The translations under genes and the position numbers were made by a program. The notes beneath the pieces were generated by a model. That model was not told the DNA's origin and ran no database searches. It saw only the letters and a list, made by a program, of their open reading frames with translations. Of a stretch of DNA of 64,000 nucleotides, positions 54,001 to 62,740 are shown piece by piece. Origin of the DNA: Yimella sp. cx-51 (GTDB lineage Bacteria; Actinomycetota; Actinomycetes; Actinomycetales; Dermatophilaceae); the NCBI RefSeq assembly GCF_017654605.1, contig NZ_CP072113.1, positions 310,001 to 374,000 on the forward strand. The letters run 5' to 3'. The stretch's first letter is position 1, and every line of letters begins with the position of its first letter.

Positions 54001-56418
54001 GTGACGACGACGCAGATGGCGGCGGGCCTGACCAGTGCCCAGGTGCAGGAACGGGTAGCGCGCGGGGAGGTCAACGAGTCACAGGACCAGAACTCACGTT
54101 CGGTCGCCGACATCCTGCGGGTCAACATCTTCACCCGTATCAACGCCATTCTCGCGGTGCTCTTCGCGCTGGTGCTGGTCACCGGCTCCTACCGCAACGG
54201 GCTGTTCGGTCTGCTCATCGTCATCAACAGCGGCATCGGTATCGCCCAGGAACTTCGGGCGAAACGGACGCTGGAGAAGCTCACGATCGTCGGTCAGGCG
54301 ACCGTCGAGGTGGTGCGTGACGGCGCCACCACGAGGATCCCGACCAATCAGATCGTGGTCGACGACCTGGTCGAACTCGCGCCAGGTGATCAGATCGTGG
54401 TCGACGGGCAGGTAGCTGCTGCAGTCGAACTCAGCGTCGACGAGTCACTGCTGACCGGTGAGGCGGATGCCGTCGCGAAGCACCCGGGCGACACCCTGCG
54501 ATCGGGCAGCTTTGTGATCGCCGGTTCCGGATCGATGCATGTCACCAAGGTGGGCGCCGATTCGTACGCCGCCAAGCTCGCCGCAGAAGCGGGCGCTTTC
54601 AGCCTGGCGAAGTCGCAGCTACGGGCGGGCATCGACCAGATCCTGAAGGTCATCACCTACCTGCTGATTCCCGCGGGCATCCTGACGATCGTCAACCAGT
54701 TGCTGCTCGCCAAGCAGGATTGGCAGCGCGGACTGCTGGGCATGGTCGCCGCGCTGGTGCCGATGGTGCCCGAAGGGCTGGTGCTGCTCACCTCTGTCGC
54801 GTTCGCCGTCGGTGTCATCCGACTCGGACGCCGGCAATGCCTCGTCAACGAGCTGCCGGCCATCGAAGGCTTGGCCCGGGTCGACGTCGTCTGCACCGAC
54901 AAGACCGGCACCCTCACCGAGCTCGGTCTCACCCTTGACCGTGTCGACCAGGTGGGGCAGGAGCCGGTCGCCGACGCGCTGGCCGCACTCGGGGCCGCAG
55001 ACCCGCATCCGGACGCGACCGTCCAGGCGATCCACGAAGCCCATCCGGGCAACCCCGGCTGGACGGTGACGGCGGTCGCGCCGTTCAGCTCGGCCAAGAA
55101 GTGGTCGGGCGTCTCGTTCGAGGGCAACGGCAACTGGCTGCTCGGCGCGCCCGACATCCTGCTCGACCCCGAATCGCCGGTCGCCGAGCAGGCTCAAGAG
55201 GCCGGATCGCAAGGCGCTCGCGTGTTGCTGGTCGCCACCTCCGACCGGGCGGTCAACGCAGCAGGAGCTCCCGGCGTGGTCACTGCGCAGGCGCTGCTCA
55301 TCTTCGAGCAACGAGTGCGACCGGACGCCCGCGCCACCATCGAGTACTTCCACCGTCAAGGCGTCCAGGTGAAGGTGATCTCTGGCGACAACGCGGTCAG
55401 CGTCGGAGCTGTGGCGGCATCGCTGGGCATCGGCTCCCCGCAGACCGCGGTCGATGCACGCACGCTGCCCGAGGGTGGGCCGGAGTTCATCGAGGCCGTG
55501 GAGAAGGGTGTCGTCTTCGGTCGGGTGCGCCCCGACCAGAAGAAGGCGATGGTCGACGCGCTGCAGGCCAAGGGCCACGTCGTGGCGATGACCGGTGACG
55601 GCGTCAACGACGTGCTCGCGCTGAAGCAGGCGGACGTCGGTGTGGCGATGGGCAGCGGCAGTTCGGCGGCCCGCGCGGTGTCGCAGATCGTCCTGCTCAA
55701 CAACAAGTTCGCCACGCTACCCTATGTCGTGGCCGAAGGTCGACGCGTCATCGGCAACATTGAGCGCGTCGCCCATCTCTACCTCACCAAGACGATCTAC
55801 GCGGTCACCCTCGCCTTGCTGGTGGGCCTGCTCGGCCTGAGCGCGCAGGCGCTGCACACGCCCGAGGTGTCGTATCCCTTCCAGCCGATCCACACCACCA
55901 TCGCGGCGTGGTTCACCATCGGCGTGCCGTCCTTCGTGCTCTCGCTCGCGCCCAACCACGACCGGGCGCGCGACGGATTCGTCCGACGGGTGTTGCGACT
56001 CGCGGTGCCCTCGGGTCTGGTAGTTGCTGCGGTGACTCTCGCCTGCTACCTGCTGGTGCGTCCCGATGGTGCCAGCGGCGCCTCCGTGGGCGCTGGCGCC
56101 TCGTCGATGTCGGCAGCGCATCAGCAAGCAGCCACTGCCTGCCTGGTGGCGATGATTGGTGCGTCGTGGTGGGTGCTGGTGCTCGTGGCCCGGCCGCTCA
56201 ACCGTTGGCGCCTCGCGCTCGTCGCGCTCTGCCTCCTCACGTACGTGCCGTTGTTCCTGCTGCCCTTCACCCAGGAGCAGTTGCTGCTCGACCCGTCCAA
56301 CACCCGATCGATGGCGATCGGTATCGCGCTCGCGGTGACCGGGATGGTGCTCATCGAGTTGCTGCACCGCAGGGTGTCGCGGTCGGTCGAAGCGCCGGAG
56401 AAGGCCGAACATCCCTGA
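54001..56418 (+). CDS. ctpE: P-type ATPase, CtpE-like (probable Ca2+ or other cation pump)
   Basis: An 805-residue cation pump. Phosphorylation motif [12 protein letters not shown] with Asp300, the TGE actuator loop in LLTGEADAV, the hinge [13 protein letters not shown] and the membrane motif [17 protein letters not shown] place it with Mycobacterium CtpE, reported to take up calcium. There is no heavy-metal-binding N-terminal domain. GTG 54001 follows GGGAGAGG by 7 bases; GTG 53929 is an alternative. The C-terminal 200 residues add six helices. The gene is followed 20 bases later by an OPT transporter gene. Confidence 0.88.
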   Translation: MTTTQMAAGLTSAQVQERVARGEVNESQDQNSRSVADILRVNIFTRINAILAVLFALVLVTGSYRNGLFGLLIVINSGIGIAQELRAKRTLEKLTIVGQATVEVVRDGATTRIPTNQIVVDDLVELAPGDQIVVDGQVAAAVELSVDESLLTGEADAVAKHPGDTLRSGSFVIAGSGSMHVTKVGADSYAAKLAAEAGAFSLAKSQLRAGIDQILKVITYLLIPAGILTIVNQLLLAKQDWQRGLLGMVAALVPMVPEGLVLLTSVAFAVGVIRLGRRQCLVNELPAIEGLARVDVVCTDKTGTLTELGLTLDRVDQVGQEPVADALAALGAADPHPDATVQAIHEAHPGNPGWTVTAVAPFSSAKKWSGVSFEGNGNWLLGAPDILLDPESPVAEQAQEAGSQGARVLLVATSDRAVNAAGAPGVVTAQALLIFEQRVRPDARATIEYFHRQGVQVKVISGDNAVSVGAVAASLGIGSPQTAVDARTLPEGGPEFIEAVEKGVVFGRVRPDQKKAMVDALQAKGHVVAMTGDGVNDVLALKQADVGVAMGSGSSAARAVSQIVLLNNKFATLPYVVAEGRRVIGNIERVAHLYLTKTIYAVTLALLVGLLGLSAQALHTPEVSYPFQPIHTTIAAWFTIGVPSFVLSLAPNHDRARDGFVRRVLRLAVPSGLVVAAVTLACYLLVRPDGASGASVGAGASSMSAAHQQAATACLVAMIGASWWVLVLVARPLNRWRLALVALCLLTYVPLFLLPFTQEQLLLDPSNTRSMAIGIALAVTGMVLIELLHRRVSRSVEAPEKAEHP

Positions 56419-56438
56419 CCGGAATTCATCGTGAAGCG

Positions 56439-58439
56439 ATGCTGTGGCATCGTGGTGCGGTGGAACAATCTTCGGAATCGAAGTCATCGACCGGTGCCGC
56501 CGTCCGCGAACTCACTCTTCGTGGCGTCGTCATCGGCGGTCTCATCACGCTGGTCTTCACCGCGGCGAATGTCTACCTCGGCCTGAAGGTCGGGCTGACC
56601 TTCGCGACGTCCATCCCTGCGGCGGTCATCTCGATGGCGGTGCTGCGTTACTTCGCCGATCACTCGATCATCGAGAACAACATCGTGCAGACGATCGCGT
56701 CGGCAGCGGGCACGTTGTCGGCGATCATCTTCGTGCTGCCCGGCCTGGTGATGATCGGCTGGTGGAGCGGCTTCCCGTACTGGACCACCGCCGCCGTCTG
56801 CGCGGTCGGCGGAATCCTCGGCGTGATGTATTCGATCCCGCTGCGGCGGGCGCTGGTCACCGGTTCTGATCTGCCCTATCCCGAAGGCGTCGCCGCGGCC
56901 GAGGTGCTGAAGGTCGGTGACAGCAGCGAGGGCGCGCAGGAGAACAAGCGCGGCCTGCGCGTCATCGTCGTCGGTGCGCTCTCGGCAGCCGGTTTCTCCC
57001 TGCTGGCGGCCTTCAAGGTGATCGGCAACACCCTGGAGAAGACCTTCCGGGTGGGCTCCGGCGGCACGATGGTCGGCTCAAGCCTGTCGCTCGCGCTGAT
57101 CGGGGTGGGTCACCTCGTGGGAATGTCGGTGGGCGTGGCGATGATCGTCGGACTGCTCATCTCCTACGGCGTGCTGCTGCCCACGCTCTCCTCGGGTGAA
57201 GTGCCCCGCACCGGTGACATCACCGATGCCGTCGGCACGGTCTTCTCCCAGGACGTCCGCTTCATCGGTGCCGGTGCGATCGCGGTGGCCGCCGTCTGGA
57301 CCCTGCTGAAGATCATCGGTCCGATCATCAAGGGCATCAAGGACGCCATCAGCTCGGCCGGTGCCCGCCGCAGTGGGCAGGAGGTGCCGCTCACCGAGCG
57401 CGACATGCCGATCACTGTCGTCGGCGGAGTGATTCTTGCGTCGATGGTGCCGATCGGCGTCCTGCTCTGGGGCTTCGTGCAGGACACCGTGATCGCCGAC
57501 CACGTCGGTGGTCTGATCGCGGTGAGCGTGCTCTTCGTGCTGCTCATCGGCCTGGTCGTCGCGTCGGTGTGCGGTTACATGGCCGGTCTCATCGGCGCCT
57601 CCAACTCACCGATCTCCGGCGTCGGCATCCTGGTGGTGCTGGCCGCAGCGCTGCTCATCAAGGCCACCCACGGCGGGGACGCTTCGCAGACCACGGCGCT
57701 TGTGGCGTATACCTTGTTCACCTCCGCCGTCGTCTTCGGTGTCGCGACGATCTCCAACGACAACCTGCAAGACCTCAAGACCGGCCAGTTGGTCGGGGCC
57801 ACCCCGTGGAAGCAGCAGGTGGCGCTGGTCATCGGCGTCATCTTCGGATCGCTGGTCATTCCGCCCGTGCTGCAGTTGATGAAGACCGGATTCGGTTTCG
57901 CCGGTGCGCCCGGGGCCGGGCCGGACGCGCTCGCCGCACCCCAGGCGGCGCTCATCTCCTCGCTCGCCAAGGGAGTCTTCGGCGGCTCGCTCGACTGGGG
58001 CCTGATCGGCATCGGCGCACTCATCGGTGCCGGGGTGATCGCCGTCGACGAGATCATCAGCCGCATTACCCGCTTCAGCCTGCCGCCGCTGGCCGTCGGG
58101 ATGGGCATGTACCTTCCGATCGCGCTCACCCTGATGATTCCGATCGGCGCCCTGCTCGGCATGTTCTACGACCGGTGGGCCGGCCGTTCTCGCGACCCCG
58201 AACGCGCCAAGCGCTTCGGCATCCTGCTCGCCACCGGACTCATCGTCGGCGAGAGCCTCTTCGGCGTCCTCTTCGCCGGCGTCGTCGCGGCCACCGGTGA
58301 GGAATCACCGCTGGGCCTGGTCGGTGACGGCTTCGCCGGCACAGCTCAGTGGCTGGGTCTGATCGCGTTCGCGGTGTTGGTGGGGCTGCTCTACCAGTGG
58401 ACGCGGCGCGTGGGAGCGTCCGCCGAGGCTGCCCGGTAG
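56439..58439 (+). CDS. OPT-family oligopeptide/metal-chelate transporter
   Basis: A 666-residue membrane protein with about 14 to 16 helices. The OPT start LRGVVIGGLITLVFTAANVYLGLKVGLTFATSIPAAVIS (split over about 26-63), the GSDLPYPEGVAAAEVLKVG motif and NDNLQDLKTGQLVGATPWKQQ are characteristic. Family members carry peptides or metal-siderophore complexes with proton symport. ATG 56439 is used; GTG 56460 is equally possible. The substrate cannot be assigned from the neighbourhood. Confidence 0.88.
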   Translation: MLWHRGAVEQSSESKSSTGAAVRELTLRGVVIGGLITLVFTAANVYLGLKVGLTFATSIPAAVISMAVLRYFADHSIIENNIVQTIASAAGTLSAIIFVLPGLVMIGWWSGFPYWTTAAVCAVGGILGVMYSIPLRRALVTGSDLPYPEGVAAAEVLKVGDSSEGAQENKRGLRVIVVGALSAAGFSLLAAFKVIGNTLEKTFRVGSGGTMVGSSLSLALIGVGHLVGMSVGVAMIVGLLISYGVLLPTLSSGEVPRTGDITDAVGTVFSQDVRFIGAGAIAVAAVWTLLKIIGPIIKGIKDAISSAGARRSGQEVPLTERDMPITVVGGVILASMVPIGVLLWGFVQDTVIADHVGGLIAVSVLFVLLIGLVVASVCGYMAGLIGASNSPISGVGILVVLAAALLIKATHGGDASQTTALVAYTLFTSAVVFGVATISNDNLQDLKTGQLVGATPWKQQVALVIGVIFGSLVIPPVLQLMKTGFGFAGAPGAGPDALAAPQAALISSLAKGVFGGSLDWGLIGIGALIGAGVIAVDEIISRITRFSLPPLAVGMGMYLPIALTLMIPIGALLGMFYDRWAGRSRDPERAKRFGILLATGLIVGESLFGVLFAGVVAATGEESPLGLVGDGFAGTAQWLGLIAFAVLVGLLYQWTRRVGASAEAAR

Positions 58440-58509
58440 TCATGTCTTGCCCGCTCGTCCGCGTGCGCGGTTGGTAGCCGCGTCCGGTGGCGGGCTCGCG
58501 CGTCCCAGT

Positions 58510-58601
58510 GCAAACGCGGCCTTTGTTGACAGGTGCGGTAGCTGCAACCGCCGCGTTTGCAAAGAGCTGCCGCAGATCTTGCTGGAACTGCCGCGTTTGT
58601 G
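58510..58601 (+). repeat. 92-nt palindromic repeat, copy 1
   Basis: It aligns without gaps to 59108-59199, with 74 of 92 positions identical by my count. It starts GCAAACGCGGC and ends GCCGCGTTTGTG, so the ends are near inverted repeats; a third GCCGCGTTTGC block lies in the middle. The inner blocks GCGGTAGCTGCAACCGC and GCCGCAGATCTTGCTG are the best conserved. It sits in the 257-base gap after the OPT gene; the remainder of that gap holds nothing else recognisable. Confidence 0.8.
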
Positions 58602-58696
58602 CTGGCGGCTGGCCTGGTCCGGCAGGACGATTCAGCGCCGCCGCCGCTCGCAGCCGTTAGGTTCGAATGACTACCCGCCGTTGTTCGGAGTCAGCC

Positions 58697-59080
58697 ATGT
58701 CAGCACCTCGCACGATCGCTCGTCTCGCCCTCGGTTCGATGCTGGCATTCGCCGGCACCGCCCACCTGACCTTCGCTCGCCAGGACTTCCAGGCGCAGGT
58801 GCCCGACTGGTTTCCTGCCGACAAGGACGCCGTCGTCCTCGTCTCGGGTGTGGTCGAGATCGTGCAGGGCATCGCGCTGATCAGTGGTTGGCGACAGCGG
58901 ACCGTCGGACGCGTCGTGGCCCTCTTCTTCATCGGCGTCTTCCCCGGCAACATCTCCCAGTTCCTTGAGCAGAAGGACGCCTTCGGTCTCGACACCGACA
59001 CCAAGCGCGCTGTCCGGTTGGCCTTCCAGCCGCTGCTCGTCGCCTGGGCGCTCTGGGCCACGAACCGAAAGGACGACTGA
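58697..59080 (+). CDS. DoxX-like small membrane protein
   Basis: A 127-residue protein with four predicted helices, starting ARLALGSMLAFAGTAHLTF. The TAHLTFARQDFQAQVPDWFP segment and the later FPGNISQFLEQKDAFGLDTD (split) match the DoxX-like/YkgB-type family, whose members are linked to quinone or thiol redox roles in other bacteria; function here is unknown. ATG 58697 has GGAG 6 to 7 bases upstream; an earlier ATG at 58667 is possible. The gene is flanked on both sides by a 92-nt repeat in the same orientation. Confidence 0.8.
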   Translation: MSAPRTIARLALGSMLAFAGTAHLTFARQDFQAQVPDWFPADKDAVVLVSGVVEIVQGIALISGWRQRTVGRVVALFFIGVFPGNISQFLEQKDAFGLDTDTKRAVRLAFQPLLVAWALWATNRKDD

Positions 59081-59107
59081 CCCGCGCCAGCGACGCTCGC
59101 CCGATCC

Positions 59108-59199
59108 GCAAACGCGGCACTTGTTAACACACGCGGTAGCTGCAACCGCCGCATCGGTGAATAGCCGCCGCAGATCTTGCTGTAAACGCCGCGCTTGCG
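59108..59199 (+). repeat. 92-nt palindromic repeat, copy 2
   Basis: Direct-orientation copy of the element at 58510-58601, 80 percent identical and gap-free. It abuts the truncated 3' end of the frameshifted secreted-protein gene at 59218-59567, which suggests the repeat is associated with that truncation. Confidence 0.8.
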
Positions 59200-59217
59200 T
59201 CGCGGCCGGCTGACTGG

Positions 59218-59567
59218 CTTGACGACGTTGCGGCGCAGGTCGGCCGCGCCGCCGCTCTCCAACTGGATGCTGCCTTCGACGCGGCTGTCGAGCACCTGGA
59301 CGCGGGTGTGCCCCTGCGACTGGATGCTGCCACCGACGGTCGCGCTGCGGACGACGACCGTCGAGTTGGTGCCGATGTCGATGTTGCCCTTGATCCGGGT
59401 GCCGGTCAGGGTGCAGGTGGCGCCGTCCGGCACCTTCACGTTGTCGAGGTTGATCGCGCCGATCGAGGTGCGGCAGGTGTATTCCTCGGCTTTGGCTTCG
59501 GGAGCTGTCGCCACGGCCAGACCGCGGTGGCGACAACGGCTGCCACTGTTGCAGGGACAAAACGCAT
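59218..59567 (-). pseudogene. Broken gene for a small secreted beta-helix-like protein
   Basis: ATG 59567 with a GGAGG site opens a signal peptide (MRFVPATVAAVVATAV) in one frame. The mature part continues in another frame from about 59520: ATAPEAKAEEYTCRTSIGAIN, then repeats such as GTRIKGNIDIGTNSTVVV and DSRVEGSIQLESGG. Adding one C in the GGTCTGG near 59517-59523 would join them into a clean signal peptide ending AKA-EE. The other end also looks cut: after LRRNVVK (59218) the frame enters the 92-nt repeat and unrelated sequence. A sequencing error could explain the frameshift but not the truncation. Confidence 0.65.
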
Positions 59568-59794
59568 GGTTCCTCCATGGTGAAATGCCTTCGGCTCCGC
59601 CAGTCGGTGCCGACAGTCACAGACCGTAGGGAGTCTCTGTGAACCTGCCATGAAGCGCTGATGAGAGCGTCTTCAGGATGGCGAGCGAGTGCAGCGTCCG
59701 GCGCAGCGGAGCAGGATTCGGGACGTCGCAGATCGTGCTGGTACGAGGGCGCGGAAGGGTCGGACGCCTGATCCCGCCCTCTACGGTGGAACCT

Positions 59795-61078
59795 GTGAAG
59801 ACACCGGTGCCCGATTACCTCGAGGAGATTCTGCGCTCCTGTTCCGACGACACCAGCGGCGCGCTCGCCGATTACATCCCCGAACTGGCCGGGGTCGATC
59901 CTGACCAACTGGCTGTGGCGCTGTGCACGACGGACGGCACCGTCTACTCCGCCGGAGACGCCGACAACTGCTTCACGATCCAGTCGATCTCCAAAGCGTT
60001 CGTGTATGCCCTGGCGTTGCAGGAGCACGGGGTGGACGCCGTCCTGGAGCGGATCGGGGTGGAGCCCAGCGGTGAGGCGTTCAACGAGCTGTCGCTGGAG
60101 GAGGGCTCAGGGCGGCCGCTCAACCCGATGATCAACGCCGGCGCACTGACCTGCCACGCACTGATCGGTGGACTCGACTGTGACCCGGACGAGCGCTTCG
60201 AGAAGGTGCGAGCGGGCCTGTCTGCCTTTGCTGGTCGCCAACTCGAGGTGGACGAGGAGGTCTACGCCTCAGAGCTGGCGGACGCCTACCGCAATACCGC
60301 GATCGCCAACATGTTGCGCTCGTACGAGGTGATCGACGGCGACCCGACGGATGTCGTCCGGGGCTACATCCGGCAGTGTTCGCTGCGGGTCACCACACCC
60401 GATCTCGCCAGGATGGCGGCAACCTTGGCCAACGGGGGAGTGCAGCCGTGCACCGGCGAGCGCGTGGTCGATGTCGACGTGGTGCGTCAGGTGCTGAGCG
60501 TGATGATGACCTGCGGCATGTACGACGCTGCGGGTGACTGGATGACCAACTGCGGGTTCCCGGCCAAGAGCGGCGTCAGTGGCGGCATTCTCGGCGTTCG
60601 CTCAGGGCAGGTCGGGCTGGCCACCTTCTCGCCACGGCTGGACGACCACGGCAACAGTGTTCGTGGAATCACGTTGTGTCGCAGGATTTCTCGCGACATG
60701 GGCCTACACATCATGGAGGGGCTGGACGAGTCGAGGTCGGCCCTGCGGCGTGATCGTCGACTGCGAACACCGAGCGGGCGCATCGTGCGCATTCTCAGCT
60801 TGCAGGGCGATCTGCGGTTCAGCGGCGCGGAGTTGGTGTTGCGGGAGATCGCCGAGGACGACACCGATCTCGAGCGACTCGTGCTCGATCTGCGGCGGGT
60901 CTCATCGATCGACCGCGTGGCCGGCGTCATGCTCGCCGAAGGACTGCGACGCGTGCGCGAGGACGGCAGTCAGGTCACCCTCGCCGACCCGGAGCGCGTG
61001 CTGCGGGTGCCGGACGACCATCCGACGCCAGATCGCGTGGAACGCCTCGATGAGTACCGAGACCTTCCACGCGTCTGA
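59795..61078 (+). CDS. glsA: Glutaminase with C-terminal STAS domain
   Basis: Hydrolyses glutamine to glutamate and ammonia. The 427-residue protein has a serine-dependent glutaminase domain (about 5-300) with the beta-lactamase-like SxxK in FTIQSISKAF (Ser64, Lys67), NPMINAGALTC, and SGVSGGILGV. A STAS domain follows (about 320-420; RILSLQGDLRFSGAELVLREI split, VLDLRRVSSIDRVAGVML), as in a subset of actinobacterial glutaminases. STAS domains bind nucleotides or partner proteins, so regulation is inferred. GTG 59795 follows GGTGGA; a GTG at 59786 is in frame. The 227 bases before it show no other feature. Confidence 0.88.
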   Translation: MKTPVPDYLEEILRSCSDDTSGALADYIPELAGVDPDQLAVALCTTDGTVYSAGDADNCFTIQSISKAFVYALALQEHGVDAVLERIGVEPSGEAFNELSLEEGSGRPLNPMINAGALTCHALIGGLDCDPDERFEKVRAGLSAFAGRQLEVDEEVYASELADAYRNTAIANMLRSYEVIDGDPTDVVRGYIRQCSLRVTTPDLARMAATLANGGVQPCTGERVVDVDVVRQVLSVMMTCGMYDAAGDWMTNCGFPAKSGVSGGILGVRSGQVGLATFSPRLDDHGNSVRGITLCRRISRDMGLHIMEGLDESRSALRRDRRLRTPSGRIVRILSLQGDLRFSGAELVLREIAEDDTDLERLVLDLRRVSSIDRVAGVMLAEGLRRVREDGSQVTLADPERVLRVPDDHPTPDRVERLDEYRDLPRV

Positions 61079-61223
61079 CGTGTCAGTCGGTGGAGCAACT
61101 GGAGGATCATCCCTGGTGATTCTTGCGCGCCATCACTGCCTTGCTGCCCGAAGCACGCCTTGCTTGCTATAGCACGCAAGAGATGGATCGGAGAGCAAGG
61201 CATGGGATGGCGAGCAAGAATAG

Positions 61224-61268
61224 AAAAACCGGCCCTGACCGCGTTTCCCGCAGGTCAGAGCCGGTTTT
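61224..61268 (-). terminator. Terminator left over from the tRNA-Pro gene
   Basis: Arms 61225-61240 and 61253-61268 pair over 16 bp with one G-T pair and are followed on the minus strand by TTTTTCTATTC. It lies 9 bases after the 3' end of the partial tRNA-Pro, as expected for that gene's own terminator. It may also stop readthrough from the glutaminase gene on the plus strand. Confidence 0.8.
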
Positions 61269-61276
61269 CCACGATG

Positions 61277-61298
61277 TCGGGGTGACAGGATTTGAACT
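61277..61298 (-). other. 3' fragment of tRNA-Pro, presumed att site of an integrated element
   Basis: On the minus strand the sequence GTTCAAATCCTGTCACCCCG plus the discriminator A matches the T-arm and acceptor 3' strand of a bacterial tRNA-Pro. No matching 5' half exists within 100 bases upstream, so the tRNA is incomplete here. A tyrosine recombinase gene starts 160 bases away. This is the usual layout when an element integrates at a tRNA 3' end; the intact tRNA-Pro should lie at the other end, beyond the window. Confidence 0.75.
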
Positions 61299-61457
61299 GT
61301 TCACTCGCCAGATTTACGCTTGGCTCTGATCTGCACCGTAGGCGTCTGACCTGCGGCGTTGTAGACTCTAACGCGTGAGAGTCAAGGGCACAAGAGGACA
61401 CGACGACACGCAAATTATGCCCGGATTATGTCCAGATGTGTCCGCGAACGGCATGTC

Positions 61458-62570
61458 ATGACGCGGGCGAAGCGAGACTTCGGGACGATCCGGAAGCGTG
61501 CCAACGGGCGCTACCAGGCCTACTACATGGGTCCGGATCAGGGCTTTCACCGCGCACCGTCGACCTTCCAGGCGAAGTCCGACGCAGAGGGATGGCTCGC
61601 TGCGGAGCGGCGGCTTATCCAGAACGACGAGTGGACCCCGACGAAGTCACGGCGCGCGAAGGTTGTGCGCGCCATCGAAGCGTTCGCGCCGTACGCCGAG
61701 ACGTGGCTGGAGCAGCGTGACATCAAGACCCGCACCCGGGCGCTCTATCGCCGGCAGCTCGATCGCTTCCTGCTGCCGGAGTTCGGGGACATGTCGCTGC
61801 GTGACATCACTCCTGCTGTCGTGCGCAGTTGGTACAGCGGTCTTGACCCGAACCATCCAACGCAGCGCGCGCACGTGTATTCGTTGCTTCGCGCGATCCT
61901 CAACGAGGCGGTGCGCGACGAAATCATCAGCCGGAACCCATGCAACATCCGAAGTGCCAGCGTCACGAAGCGGCAGATCACGATCGACCCTGCGACGCCG
62001 GAGGAGATCAAGGCGCTGATGGCCGAGATGCCGCAGCGGTACCACGCGTTCGTCCTCATCGGCGCATGGTGTGGGCTTCGGTTTGGCGAGATGTCCGAGT
62101 TGCGGCGGAGGGACATCGACCTGGTGAGCGGCGTAATTCACGTGCGTCGCGCAGTCGTCTGGGACGGTGGGGAGCCGGTCGTCGGGCCACCGAAGAACGG
62201 CCTTGGACGGAGTGTGACGATGCCGCCGCACATGGTCGAGCTCGTCGCTGTGCATATCGAGAAGTTCGCGGCGCCTGGCCCAGACGGGCTGCTGTTCCAC
62301 GCGATGAAGGATCCGAGTCGTCAGGTGGGCTCGAACACTGTTCGGCGGCACTGGATCAAGGCGCGCAACGCCGTGGGCCGACCCACTATGCGGGTCCACG
62401 ACCTCCGGCACAGCGGCGCGGTGCTCGCAGTGCGGGCGGGTGCCACGGGCAAAGAGACTCAAGACCGCCTGGGCCACCTCAGTGCGGGCGCAGCCGATCG
62501 CTATCAGCATGCGGCGCGAGGGCGGGACGCCGAGATCGCGAAGAAGCTGTCTGAGCTGGCTGGGTATTGA
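61458..62570 (+). CDS. Tyrosine recombinase/integrase of a tRNA-Pro-integrated element
   Basis: A 370-residue phage-type integrase. It has an AP2-like arm-binding N-terminus (FGTIRKRANGRYQAYY), a SAM-like core-binding domain (about 75-165) and a catalytic domain with Arg208 in CGLRFGE, Lys246, His314 and Arg317 in HDLRHSG, His340 in LGH and the nucleophile Tyr349 in DRYQHA. The set is complete, so it is probably active. ATG 61458 was chosen; ATG 61428 is an in-frame alternative. It reads away from the att site. The inverted repeat GACTCT/AGAGTC (61364-61383) upstream may be an arm or operator site. Confidence 0.9.
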   Translation: MTRAKRDFGTIRKRANGRYQAYYMGPDQGFHRAPSTFQAKSDAEGWLAAERRLIQNDEWTPTKSRRAKVVRAIEAFAPYAETWLEQRDIKTRTRALYRRQLDRFLLPEFGDMSLRDITPAVVRSWYSGLDPNHPTQRAHVYSLLRAILNEAVRDEIISRNPCNIRSASVTKRQITIDPATPEEIKALMAEMPQRYHAFVLIGAWCGLRFGEMSELRRRDIDLVSGVIHVRRAVVWDGGEPVVGPPKNGLGRSVTMPPHMVELVAVHIEKFAAPGPDGLLFHAMKDPSRQVGSNTVRRHWIKARNAVGRPTMRVHDLRHSGAVLAVRAGATGKETQDRLGHLSAGAADRYQHAARGRDAEIAKKLSELAGY

Positions 62571-62740
62571 GCCAATTGACCGGGTTGTGTTGAGGCGGGC
62601 TGCGCATAGGCGAAATGACGCAGGAACGACGGCTTTGGGTTCGTGACTGGGGAACCGCCGGTTGACCCAGTTGGTTGCGCGACAAGGCGTGCACCGCGCA
62701 CGCAGGCGCGGGGTGAGGCGCACTTTGTGAGACTGCATCG

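Noticed and set aside
61277-61370. Complete tRNA gene beside the integrase
   Set aside because: Only the T-arm and 3' acceptor strand are present; no 5' strand GGGGTG-type partner, D arm or anticodon arm can be found upstream.
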